Assembly: GCA_963854835.1 (NCBI GenBank)
Contig: OY978530.1
Span: 26,798,137 to 26,862,136 of the forward strand
From: Megamerina dolium
Lineage: Eukaryota > Arthropoda > Insecta > Diptera > Megamerinidae
Length of the DNA stretch: 64,000 nucleotides
Reading direction: 5' to 3'
In this document: piece by piece, positions 1-10,102 of the stretch
How positions within the stretch are numbered: position 1 is the first letter of the stretch
How the letters are laid out: every line of letters starts with the position of its first letter
Position numbers and translations under genes: made by a program
Notes under the pieces: generated by a model
Seen by the model: the letters and a program-made list of their open reading frames with translations, nothing else
Told to the model about the DNA's origin: nothing
The model's database searches: none

Positions 1-64
1 GGAGACAGCGACCTTATCAGTGTATAACACTTCGCATCACTCAACCGTTTACCCCCCAATCTAG

Positions 65-402
65 GAGTACTGACATTATCACTTTTTCTGCTATTGAGTT
101 CCTCTTTCCATTCTGTTGGCACTATATTTAGAGTTGTTTTTTTTCTAAAACCTAATTGATGTTGTATAATTATTTGATTATCTTCTAAGTATTTCAATAA
201 TTGATTCTTTATCACTGTTTCTAAAATTTTTTCATCACATGATAATGTATTTATGGATCTAATTTCTTCGGGTTTAACATAAATGTGTATTGGGACATAA
301 ACATAACATTAAACATAAATGTACCTTCTGTATTGGGACTATTGTAGATATTTTCCATAAATCTGGTACCGCGCCACTTATAATACTACTATTTACAATA
401 TC
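65..402 (-). pseudogene. Non-LTR retrotransposon reverse transcriptase fragment
   Basis: Read on the minus strand, this encodes the N-terminal RT region of a Jockey/BS-like non-LTR element. VPDLWKISTIVPIQK lies near 370-325, then an EEIRSINTL block, then LEDNQIIIQHQLGFRKK near 150-110. These correspond to RT blocks 0-2 of the family, just before the catalytic domain. The frame is broken by a short duplicated stretch around 275-325 (the motif cataaacat recurs). The catalytic aspartates are missing because the match stops near 65. The RTE copy at 403-1550 abuts it, and an ORF1-type relic on the same strand lies beyond that copy, so both pieces may be one element split by the RTE. RT identity is seen; the exact clade is inferred. 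Confidence 0.7.
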
Positions 403-1550
403 AACGTCCTCCTGGCACCCGCTGGGAGGCGGCTGAAGTGAGTAGCGAAAATCTCCTCGGTTAGAGGTTGTGCGTTGGGTTTGGGAAACGCCACATAGAA
501 AACCTGCCCAGTGCATAATGTAAAATTTCCTCGGAAACGGATTACCCCCTTTGTTGATGACCCCCTCAAACGAAATAAAGACCATGATCTACGGATATGC
601 ACTTGGAATGTCCGGTCCCTTTATAGGGAGGGTGCCCCTATCCAGCTGGTTGATGTCCTCGAAAAATACAGAGCTGACAACACCGCTCTCCAGAAAATGC
701 GATGGACGGGACAGGGCTGCTCCAAAAGAGCATCCTGTGATATACAGTTGCCATGCTGTAAGGAACGAATTAGGATGCGGATTTTTGGTCAGCAAGAGAC
801 TACGACAACTTGTCTCACATTTCACGCCTGTGAACGAACGGCTGGCCACAATCCGCATCAAGGCAAAATTTTTCAACATCAGCCTTATATGTGCCCACGC
901 TCCGACGGATGAGAAGGACAATGTGACCAAGGAGAGCTTCTTTCAGCGCCTTGAAGAAGCTTATGACCGCTGCCCCCGCCACGATATCAAAATCGTGCTT
1001 GGCGACTTTAATGCCAGGGTGGGCAAGGAAGGTACCTTTGGTCCAACTGTCGGAAAATTCAGCCTCTACCACACCACCTCCGATAACGGAATGAGGCTGA
1101 TCGACTTCGCCGCAGCACGAAACATAGTAATTAGTGGTACCAGATTCCAGCATCCACATCCACAAAGCGACATGGCTGTCTCCAGATCAACGTACAAGAA
1201 ACCAAATTGATCATGTGGTGATTGACGGAAGGCATGCTTCCAGTGTGATGGACGTGAAATCGATCCGTGGTGCCAACATCGACTCGGATCACTACCTTGT
1301 TGCAGCTAAGGTGCGCACACGCCTATGTGTCGCAAATAACAAGAGAAGTCCCACACAGAGAAAGCTCGACGTCAGTAAGCTGCGATCACCAGAGACAGCA
1401 GATGCATTTTCCACTCGACTATCGGATCTGCTTATGCAGAACACTCCCCCACTTGATGATACATGCGCACGGTGGACACATATAGCCCACTCCATGACTA
1501 CTGCTGCCGAGGTATTCGGTTGTTATGGCCACATAAGTAAGTAAGTAAGT
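403..1550 (+). mobile_element. RTE non-LTR element, internally deleted copy (A)
   Basis: An RTE-clade retrotransposon that keeps its 5' coding half and its 3' tip. The apurinic-type endonuclease is read in three frames. ICTWNVRSLYREG (about 595-635) is followed by a frameshift near 735. LGDFNARVG (about 1000-1025) is followed by a frameshift near 1165, then RNQIDHV and SDHYLV (about 1195-1305). The EN motifs N, D, N and SDH are all recognisable. At 1508 the sequence jumps from the post-endonuclease region to the 3' terminus (ggttgttatggccacataag) and a (TAAG)n tail. The RT domain, about 1.9 kb compared with the copy at 46.1-49.2 kb, is missing. Retention of both ends suggests an internal deletion rather than 5' truncation. 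Confidence 0.85.
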
Positions 1551-1554
1551 TTAA

Positions 1555-2720
1555 CAATCTTCGACATTATGTGTACCAGCGCATTTATTACATGCTAGCT
1601 TGTTTTTACAATCGTTGGCTTTATGTCAAACCCTAAACATTTAAAACATCTTAGAATACTTTCGTGTTCATATATTCTACATGAGTCCCATTCCATATTT
1701 ATTCGTTTATATTGTAATAATTTAGAGTATGTGTCAATGTCCATTTCAACTAAAATATTATAACTTTATTTTCTAGTATTGGCATTTTCCCATATTTTTA
1801 TAATATTAAACTATTTCCCATTATATATATCATTTTGCTTCTGAATGCATTCAATTATTCGTGTGCTGCTAAGTTTGTTAGTTAATCCAATAACTTTTAA
1901 AATTTTCTTTCGTTTGTTTTGATCATGTGCTTCTTCAACTTCATATTCCATTCCAATCCTATATACAACTTTCTTTTGCACTTTTTAATATGCTTCTCCA
2001 TTCTTACATTCCACTATGATAGCTCCTTTATTTATCTCTTTCACACGGTTTACCAAACTTTGCGTAGGCTCTATTAATGTTGCGAGTACTCTTTTTGTGT
2101 CATCTCTTTACTTTTCGGTTTAACGATAATTTTATTTTCTTTGTTTTTTACTTTTGATTACTGTAACTGTTTGTTGACTTTCTTTATTAAACATATTGTT
2201 CGCACATAACTCTGTAATTTTTTCGTTGTTATTATTAATGTCTTCAGATATATCATTCAATAATTGATTTTTCATTTCATTAATTTTACTTTCCATGCCA
2301 TTTTTAATCATTTTGCATACAACATTTATCAAATCCTTTTTTATTTTATTGTATCTACTTATAATTATTTATTCAATTATCTATTTCATTTCATTTCGAT
2401 TCATTTGTTTTAGTTTATTTCTTTGTATCAAGTGTTATATTTTAATAAATTTTGTGTTTGTATCAGTCAAGCTGCACTGATTACAGAAGCATTTTAAATT
2501 AAAATTTTGATTCATAAGTTTTAAATCCTCTCTCTTAACATTGTTACACTTTAGACAATGTTCACAACCACCATAACATCTCATTACTTCATCCATCTAC
2601 ACAAGTCTTTCCATGCAATCTCTGTACTCTGCCGGCATACTGAGTTCAGCTGATAATCTGGATTTTTTTACTACACCACTCGCAAATATAAGCTTATCTG
2701 ATTATTTCTTACAATTTTTA
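1555..2720 (-). pseudogene. Non-LTR retrotransposon ORF1 (gag-like) relic with zinc knuckle
   Basis: On the minus strand a broken ORF1 product can be followed from about 2700 down to 1560. First comes a Cys/His-rich block (RCYGGCEHCLKCNN near 2575-2535, then CFCNQC near 2490). A charged coiled segment follows at 2332-2132 (MESKINEMKNQLLNDISED). Next is the gag core (YRIGMEYEVEEAHD near 1960-1920), and last RCFKCLGF near 1650-1625 followed by a one-base shift into H-x4-C and CNKC. That is a CCHC knuckle as in Jockey-type ORF1 proteins, which bind element RNA. Stops and frameshifts make it non-functional. It shares strand with the RT piece at 65-402. Confidence 0.6.
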
Positions 2721-3380
2721 TAAATAAATACCCCAATTAACTTTAAAAATTCAGAATTTAATCTAGAGCTCGGGTATTTAACCGTTCATTTATCATTAAA
2801 TATACTCCTTGATTAGTGTTATAGCCTAGACAGACGGCAGCCTAATTCCGGATTACCGGCGCACTTAATCCGAATAAAATAATAACCTGAAAGACGGCAG
2901 TATTGCAGATTAACTAAACGGCTGATTGCTGTTTTATTAGGTCTGTCCACTTACATTACTATCACTATCAATTTCTGTCATCTATCACTCTCGATATGAG
3001 AAAATCTACAAGAAGTACGTGAACTGAAAACTATCAGAAACTTGTAAATTGACATTCACCGTTCGTAATTGACCAATTTTACCAGTGTTGCCTTATGCAA
3101 TTTTATATAGAGAAAAAGAAAATGTGAGAAACAATATTTCTAAATAATGCAATATTGCTTTACGAGTATTGCGTACATACATGTTTATTAAGTTGACAAC
3201 TGCGAAGGATTATTAAATTTTAAACATTAATTATATAAATGCCCTTTAAAGAAAGCTATTCGCGTTTGTTTTATATTCTGATTATGTACTGATTGAGAGA
3301 ATTTTCTCGTTAAGTAAAGAAATTCTATAACTTTAAATTTGTTATTTTATTTAGAAATGGTGTTTTCGTGAAGCGGGCCT
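2721..3380. other. Unassigned AT-rich stretch
   Basis: No gene is supported. Around 2830-2960 the word gacggcag occurs twice (2836, 2893) near small inverted pieces such as taattccggatta, which could be a worn transposon end. No matching partner end or target-site duplication was found. Confidence 0.3.
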
Positions 3381-3384
3381 CACA

Positions 3385-3507
3385 CTTTAGAAGTTGATTC
3401 TCTGCTGCAAATTAATGAACGCTTGTGGGATACAAAAAATGCAAGTTATTTTAATCGGGAAAAACGCGAACAGGCCCTAGATGCTATGCAACAGCAAATG
3501 GTCTAAA
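3385..3507 (+). pseudogene. MADF-like domain fragment
   Basis: One frame reads VDSLLQINERLWDTKNASYF and continues NREKREQALDAM before a TAA stop near 3507. The pattern L-x-x-LWD-x(4-6)-Y-x-NR fits the start of MADF/Myb-SANT-like DNA-binding domains. These occur in insect transcription factors and in the accessory protein of PIF/Harbinger transposons. Only about 40 residues are preserved, with no initiating ATG in context and no transposase nearby. A transposon origin is more likely than a host gene given the surroundings, but this is an inference. Confidence 0.4.
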
Positions 3508-4650
3508 ATTGCTAGCAATATAGCAAAACACGATATCCGGGCAAAAATTTTGTCCTTTGAAGCCAATACAGGAAAGAGTTGACAGCTATTGACACAAACA
3601 CTGCCAGTTGTTGATCTGGTGGTATTGCATTTCTAACTAGCGTCTCACTTTTTTTATATCCTTTTCAATGAGCCGCTGGATGGTCTGGAATTTCACATCG
3701 GCCATCCTTATGCAATTTTTGAACGCCCAAATGCCGTTATGTTGTAAATCCTTTGTCAGGAATGTGAAAGAGCCATTTGTATTTACTCCCCATTTTTTAT
3801 CCCACTTGATCGTTTTCTTTTTTGGCGATTTTCCGATGATACTTTTTGTATTAACTCAATTATTTTTCCCAGTACACTTCTATGATTATCGTTTCAAAAG
3901 CACACATTCTCAGCATATATGGTTGCTGTTTTTATCAAACCATTCAGCGCGATATCCATTATGACATCAATGGAAATTTAATGCAGCACAATTATTTTGA
4001 TAACTTTGAAAACAGAAGCCACCGTGTCATAGTCAAAATAAAGTTCGAACATAAATCTAGCATCGGCTTTTTGACAGATTTTGGTAATGAAATTTTGTCA
4101 AAAAAGTCAATACTATTTTTAAGTTCGAACTATTTTACTACTTTTATTTCGACTAATAAGGGCCTATATTTCGTTTTCTTAATTTTTGATAAATTCATCC
4201 GATTGTCCAAACGGAAACTTGTTTTTCGGCAAACTCTAGTTCGAAGACAAAAGATGCAAACTATGCACTCGTTTCTCTTCCCTTATCAACGAATTCAGGT
4301 TTGTCGAAACGCACGAGTTTGCGTGGAAAAACAAAAATAAAAACGCAGCAACGGCATCGTACGAAGGTATAAAATATAACACCTCTGTGTCAGCATCATG
4401 TGTAACCACCCAACAATTTAAACGGAAAATGAAACGGAAACGGAAAATTAACGCCATGATTGGCGTTTAATTGATTGGTAATATAACCACGGCATAAGAG
4501 ATGTTTTTTCTTCTTTTTCTTACGGATAGTGCATAAGACTTACATATATTCTTGGCGATTCGTCGTTGTTTGTGCAAACAAGTGTGGTGATGCAATCAAC
4601 GTGGTGTAGCTGCTATAGTAGTAGTATTGTTACATTTTTATTTTGTGAAC
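3508..4650. other. Unassigned stretch, no supported gene
   Basis: Open frames here (up to about 150 codons at 3882-4340) show no recognisable domain and a low-complexity composition. I see no RNA gene or repeat ends. Confidence 0.3.
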
Positions 4651-5056
4651 GTTGAATTCTATTTAAATCAACTTTGTTCGATCACTGGATTCCGTATATA
4701 ATAATTGCAACACTTATTTTGTAAAACTATATACAGCAACAATTTATTTAATCAACTCTAATTTACAATAACTCTTTAACGTACTTGTAACTTTTGCCTC
4801 TGATACTGTACCAATGTTTGTGAGATCACTTTCGGGATTTGATTGATTTCAATTTGTCGACAAATGGCCTTATTTATACTCTGTGGCAACACCCCAGAAT
4901 CTTCCTTTATCGTAGTCATGTCTTTCTCGTTGGCTTGTTCTGGTTATCCCCTATTTCTTTTTGTTGACATTCGTTTCGATGCTGCCAATATTCGTGTCCC
5001 TCATAATAGTGTTAGTCACAATAGTGATCAGTAACCAACCATCGCTACACGTTACA
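4650..5056 (-). repeat. 3' LTR of gypsy copy 1
   Basis: The LTR begins with TGTAACG on the minus strand at 5056, immediately after the purine tract aagaggagggcag. The same arrangement starts the LTR of copy 2 at 13192 (aagaggaggacag then TGTAACG). The two LTR starts align for about 230 bp (for example gacacgaatattggcagcat against its 13.2-kb counterpart, and the segment ending in gagtataaat, a likely TATA-like box). The far end is not fixed because copy 2 is interrupted. A TG...CA end near 4650-4680 is possible. Confidence 0.7.
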
Positions 5057-5160
5057 CTGCCCTCCTCTTATCCTTGTTCGTCCAGAACAAGTTTTTATAC
5101 TTCCCCTCGATATGGCGCAAGTCGCTCCAAGTGCACTACTTTAAACTTTGCTCTTTTATT

Positions 5161-6292
5161 CTAGGCACGTTGAATACGATACACTACGTCATTTATCTTT
5201 GCTATAATCTCATATGGTTCTTCCCAATGAGTCTGTAGGTTAGGGGACAGGCCTTTCTTTCGTTGTCGATTATGAAGCATTACAAGCTCTCCTTCATAGA
5301 ACTCTTTTGAGTTTGCTTTGAACTCATACCTGGCCTTCATCTTATCGCTTATCATCTGCTATCGCTATCTGATGAACTGATGTACTTCATCCAACTGTTT
5401 TCGCTTTTCGCTAGTATAATTACCTTCGGTTCATCTCGTTGGTATTGCGACTCCAAACTTTAAATCAGCTGACAGTCTTAACTCGTTTCCAAAAATTGCC
5501 ATTGCTGGTGTAGTAGCTGTCGTATCATGTACTGCACATCGATACCCCATGTCTCTTTGGTATTTATTGATTTTCTCAAATATTCCTCTAAGGTACGATT
5601 AAATAATTCTACCATGCCACTACTGAGAGTAAGTCCATCGGTACACCAAAACGAGTAATCCATTGGTTGGCGAATACATCGAATACAACTGTACTAACTT
5701 CTTGATTTGGAATGGTATATACTTCATGCCATTTACAAAAGTAATCTATGACCACCAGAACATACTTGTTCTCTGCGTTGCTTGTTGGAAATTGTCCAGC
5801 TATGTCCACAGCAATTCGCACAAATAGATCACCTACGGTGTATTGGTGCATCTTACCTCGACTTTTCTTGTTCGGACCTTTGACCATTGCACATTGATTA
5901 CACTTCCGACTCCAATCAGCGACATGGTCATGACATCCAACCCAATAAAATCATTCCTTTATTTTCTCGGCGGTTTTGATGATTCCCAAATGCCCTCCAC
6001 TGGAGGCATTGTGATACTCAGCTATCACTTGACTTATTCTTGTATTGGGTACCATTAGAAGATAATTAGTGATTTTTCCATCTCCACTTTCCCATGTTCG
6101 GAATAAACATCCGTCTCGTAAGTGCAGGCTTTGCCACTGCGCCCAATATGCCTTTGCTATTGGACTCTCATTAGCCATTTCTTGACAATCTGGACGTATG
6201 CCCTGCTCCTTGTATTCCATAATCTTTACGAGATCTGGGTCGTTCCGCTGATCTTCTTGCACTCGTTCGGTGGTCCATGACTCCTCCGGCAA
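5161..6292 (-). pseudogene. Ty3/gypsy integrase, broken
   Basis: The integrase, which inserts the cDNA into the host genome, is read in pieces. The N-terminal zinc-binding region at 6292-5951 ends with the AEYHNASSGGHLGIIKTAEK block. The catalytic core at 5887-5609 includes VAVDIAGQFP-like and VLVVIDYFCKW (one catalytic Asp). A continuation lies at 5663-5478. The C-terminal region at 5355-5161 (EGELVMLHNRQRKKGLSPN, then WEEPYEI) matches the GPY/F-type tail. Frame changes between the pieces and in-frame stops make it inactive. Confidence 0.8.
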
Positions 6293-6325
6293 TATATTCG
6301 TAAGTCGTATGTCGACAATGTGCTC

Positions 6326-7042
6326 CTAGCTCTCCACTCGAGAACAATGTTTACATTCCATTTTGCAAGGACGACGAGATAGAGCATCCGCGTTGCCGTG
6401 ATGTCCTTCTTTACGATGTTCGATGGTAAAATCATAACTCTGCAGCCTTTCAATTGAGCGCGCCAATTGTCCTTCTGGATTTTTAAATTGTAAGAACCAA
6501 CTTAGTGCTGCGTGGTCAGATCGCAAATGAAATGACTGACAGTACAAGTATTTATGGAAATACTTTGCACATTCCAGTATTGCGAGCAATTCTATTCGAG
6601 TGACACAGTAGTTTCTTTCTGGCTTATACAGGATTTTACTGTAGTATGCTATTACTTTTTCTTGCCATCTATAATCTGAGAGAACACACCACCTGTTCCA
6701 TAGTCGCTCGCATTTGTGTCCAACACAAACTTTTGACCAGGTACTGGATACGCTAATACTGGTGCTGAACAGAGTCTTTCTTTCAGCTGTTTCTCGCCCC
6801 ACACAAATGGTTTGTTAACTCATGCAGACTGTTGGCGATGTTTACAAATCCAGGAACAAATCGTATATAGTAGGTACATAAGCCTAGGAAGCTTCTTAAC
6901 TCGTAAAGATTTGACGGAATAGGCCATTCTTGTACTGCTGATACTTTCTCTTCGTCGGTATGTACCGCTTCTGTCTTTACTTTATGACCAAGATTATTAA
7001 CTTTTCGCCTGAAGAGTGAACACTTTGTCATAATCAGTTTAA
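6326..7042 (-). pseudogene. Ty3/gypsy RT thumb and RNase H, broken
   Basis: The RT connection at 7031-6783 reads LYELRSFLGLCTYYIRFVPG, a hallmark of Ty3/gypsy pol. RNase H follows at 6802-6326 with KVIAYYSKILYKPERNYC, the RIELLAIL block and RSDHAALSWF, then HHGNADALSRRPC at the C-terminal edge. The catalytic start of RNase H is damaged. A frameshift separates the two blocks near 6790. The upstream edge is the target site of the TTAA element at 7039-7042. Confidence 0.8.
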
Positions 7043-7751
7043 GGTAGTAGTCCGGTGTGACGATCGAAATTTCGAATTTTTTTCATGATTTTTTTTCAAC
7101 AAGAAACTAAAATCTAAAATGCGATCGTTTTAAAATTTGTACATGGTTTTATTGGTGTTTTCAAGTATAGAAAAAACATTTTTTTAAGTTAATTTTACAT
7201 TAATTTTTGTTTAATTTTTGACATCAGAGTGGAGTCCTCGAAAAAAATATGAATGGGTTCAGGGAAGCACACAGCCTTCCGAAGTCATCTGAAATAAAAA
7301 ATTTAAAAAGATTTTGAATGAACTAAAGTATAATATACATAACAAAAAACAAAAACAAAATGGCGGACTTGTGAAAAACGTTCCCAAATCTAATTTTTTT
7401 CTTGATAAATTGTTTAAATAAAATAGTTTATTATTAAAAAATGAAATGTTTTAAAGGTTACGTATTTAGATGTGTGTCTAGATTAACGGGTAAAATTTTC
7501 AGCAAATCCATTAAATAGTTTTGAGTCAGTGGTTCCCCGAAATTTCGAAAACATGGTTTTGAGAAAAACGCGTTTAAAGTTTTGACAACATATTCATACA
7601 CACTACGGCGTGCTCTTTTATTTTAGCTATAACTTCAAAAATATTCAAAATTTCGGTCTGAAATTTTTAGAGTATATTTTTAAGATGTTTTTCTTCCGAA
7701 AAATGTAACAAAAAAATCGATTTTTTGAACACGTCACACCGGTCTTCTACC
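7043..7751. mobile_element. 709-bp non-coding element with TTAA target duplication
   Basis: The insert is flanked by TTAA at 7039-7042 and 7752-7755. It has terminal inverted repeats of about 20 bp: ggtagtagtccggtgtgacg at the left, and ggtagaagaccggtgtgacg as the complement of the right end (18 of 20 match). The second gypsy copy carries the empty site (gcaggacttaaactgaatat near 12560-12580), proving this is an insertion into gypsy pol. The interior is AT-rich with no ORF of note. TTAA target choice is typical of piggyBac and Kolobok elements. The terminal GG differs from the usual piggyBac CC start, so a Kolobok-type non-autonomous element is the better guess. Confidence 0.85.
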
Positions 7752-7788
7752 TTAAGCCCTGCTGATTGTATACGCTCAAATATTTTTT

Positions 7789-8350
7789 TCAACTGTTCCA
7801 TGTGGTCGTTAAAATTTTTCCCATCACGATAATGTCATCGAGGTACACCAAGCACGTTTTCCAGTGTAGTCCTCTGAGTACACGCTCCATCAAACGTTCG
7901 GAAGTAGTTGGCGCATTGCATAAACCATATGGCATCACTGTAAATTGCCATTGAACATCGCCAATACTGAAAGCTGTTTTGTCTTTGTCCTCCTTACCAA
8001 GTTCCACTTGCCAGTAGCCACTTTGCAGATCAAGAGTTGAGAACCACTCGCACCAGATAGCGTGTTCAGATTGCCATCGATTCTTGGCAGTGGATAGCTG
8101 ACTTTTTTCGTGATATCATTTAGCTTTCTGTAATCCACTCAAAATCGAGTACTTCCATCCTTCTTCTTTACCAGCACAACTGGTGAACTCCATGGACTCG
8201 CTGATGGTTCAATAACACCTTGTTTATGCATATCGGTAATCAGCTTAATGGCTTCATCTCTTTTGGCCAATGGAACTCATGGTGGTGCTTGACAAATTGG
8301 TCTAGAATCACCGGTGTCAATGTGATATTTCACGATGGTTGTACGTTCTC
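7789..8350 (-). pseudogene. Ty3/gypsy reverse transcriptase, broken
   Basis: The RT is read from about 8280 to 7789. It starts with the [20 protein letters not shown] block and MDYRKLNDITKK (8138 onward). A frame change leads to ELGKEDKDKTAFSIG, TVMPYGLCNAPTT and CLVYLDDIIVMGK (8007-7789). YLDD is the catalytic motif. The middle of the palm is damaged by a frameshift near 8050. The plus-strand ORF at 8415-8657 is a shadow of the upstream pol region and is not a gene. Confidence 0.85.
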
Positions 8351-8830
8351 CAGTTTTCCCACTTGAAGAAAAGATTGAACTGTACTTCTCCAATAGTTGT
8401 AAAGTCTTCTCTTTTTGCTGTTTGGAAAGCACACCTGTACATTCTTACATATGTGCTTTTATTTCCTTTTCGCAGTCTGCTACCGCAGTAACTTCCTGGC
8501 CATGACCAATCACCGGTACTATTCCATTTTCTTTAGGTTCCACCAGCGTCTTAGCAAGTATGATGTTTTTATTCATTATTTATTTATCTGCTTCCACTAC
8601 CCACAACTTGCCTGTCCCATCATCCACATTCATCTGTGCCCAAATCACCTCTTCTGATTTTGCTGGAACCTCTTGGCGTTGACATGCCAGTATTCGTTTG
8701 ATGTTTCCACTCTGAATATGTATTCATTGGTGACATGACTAGCGCACGCTTAGTCTCTTCCTCACGTATACCGTCTCTGAATGCCTCTATTTTTATTTTT
8801 TCGACGAACTCTTCGGATTACCGTAGAATG

Positions 8831-9387
8831 CTAGATGACATAAGCGCTCAATATCGGAAGCAAATTACTACATTTCACTCGCCATCTTAAGTTCATTCGA
8901 TGCAATTTACTCTTATATTCATTTCCATATTTGCTTTGGAGTGTGTCCATCAGTGATTGATAGCTACCACGATCTTTATCTGGAGCCATTTGTAACACTT
9001 CGGAAGCATTGCCTTTTAATGCGACTATTAAATCAGCGTTCTTGTCGCTATAGTCCCATTGATTTCTTGATGCTGTTGTCTCAAATTGAAGCTTGAATAT
9101 ATTGAGTGTGGTGCTTCCGTCAAGCGTTGGTGGCTTTAGTTTGATTGTACTTGAATCTCTAATCGCTGATGTAGCTGGTCCATTTATTTTTGGTTGATTG
9201 AGTTCATGCTGCAATTTTTCGATCTTATCTTCCAAGTCATCTGCATGTTCCTTCAGATCCGTGACTTTTTCGTTAATGATTCCGGAAATTTTTTGAAATC
9301 TAATCTCAATTTCTTTTTGTAGATTTTCGATGACGTGTTCTTGTCAAGAAGAATGTCCTTGAATTTCCATACGCAATTCACTAATAA
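8831..9387 (-). pseudogene. Ty3/gypsy gag, copy 1
   Basis: A 134-residue open frame at 9235-8831 begins in a coiled-coil-like stretch (MEDKIEKLQHELNQPK). It continues with the gag capsid-type segment KLKPPTLDGSTTLNIFKLQF and then the SRNQWDYSDKNADLIVALKG block. This resembles the gag N-terminal domain of Ty3/gypsy elements, which forms the particle shell. Further upstream the frame continues with one stop (TGA near 9350) that copy 2 shares, so the damage predates the duplication. No zinc knuckle is visible before the frame breaks. Confidence 0.75.
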
Positions 9388-9830
9388 ACGGTGGCCAAGC
9401 CAGGATTGACGGTCAGAAAGGTTTTGTTATGTGTTTGGTAGTATTGTCAGGGAATCATCTACTATGAGCTGCTCCCCTACGGCCAAACTTTTAATTCGGA
9501 CCTGCTGTCAACAATTGGACAGTCTGAAGGAAGCAGTCGCATAGAAGCGCCCAACTTTGGCCAATAGGAGAGGAATTTTATTCCATCAGGACAACGCCAG
9601 GCCACACAAATCGATAGTGCGTCGCCAGAAGCTCCGGAAGCTTGGTTGGAAGGTTCGTATGCATCCACCTTATACTCCGGACCTGGCACCAAGTGATTAC
9701 TACCTGTTCCTCTCTATGGCGAATGATGCTTGTGCAAATCGACTGTCCCAGTTTTTTGCCAATAGGGACGAAGGTTTCTATAAGAGTGGCATTCTGAAAT
9801 TACATTCAAAATTGCAACAAGAATGGAAAT
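9388..9830 (+). pseudogene. mariner transposase C-terminal half (mellifera-type)
   Basis: The plus strand encodes the second half of a mariner transposase. KPGLTVRKVLLCVW (about 9399-9440) is followed by GIIYYELLPYGQTFNSDL, a frameshift near 9555, NRRGILFHQDNARPH with the second catalytic Asp, and HPPYTPDLAPSDYYLF with the third Asp (D-x33/34-D spacing as in mariners). Then come RLSQFFANRDEGFY and the C-terminal tail to about 9830. The N-terminal half and both terminal repeats are absent. The fragment fills the gap between two inverted gypsy copies. Subfamily assignment is from recalled family motifs. Confidence 0.85.
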
Positions 9831-10102
9831 TCAAGGTGGTTGGTCCCGCCAAAAGGGCGTTATTAGTGAATAGCGTATGGAAATTCAAGGACATTCTTCT
9901 TGACAAGAACACGTCATCGAAAATCTACAAAAAGAAATTGAGATTAGATTTCAAAAAATTTCCGGAATCATTAATGAAAAAGTCACGGATCTGAAGGAAC
10001 ATGCAGATGACTTGGAAGATAAGTTCGAAAAATTGCAGCACGAACTCAATCAACCAAAAATAAATGGACCAGCTATATCAGCGATTAGAGATTCAAATAC
10101 AA

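Larger units (their letters stand above)
4650..9387 (-). mobile_element. Ty3/gypsy LTR retrotransposon, copy 1 (5' truncated)
   Basis: A minus-strand Ty3/gypsy element in the usual order: gag (9387-8831), pol with RT (8280-7789), RT thumb (7031-6783), RNase H (6800-6326), integrase (6292-5161), polypurine tract (5070-5057) and 3' LTR (from 5056 downward). The 5' LTR and the start of gag are absent. The element ends at 9387, exactly where an inverted second copy also begins (9860). Stops and frameshifts occur throughout. A 709-bp TTAA-flanked element interrupts it at 7043-7751. RT-RNaseH-IN order and the YLDD motif place it in Ty3/gypsy; the exact lineage is not resolved. Confidence 0.85.

Noticed and set aside
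3882..4340. 152-codon ORF
   Set aside because: No recognisable motif, low-complexity composition and no promoter or splice context. Length alone is not sufficient in this window.
8415..8657. 80-codon ORF, found again at 11652-11894 with the same translation
   Set aside because: Both are antisense shadows of the gypsy pre-RT pol region in the two inverted copies. The identity reflects the duplication and is not evidence of a conserved gene.
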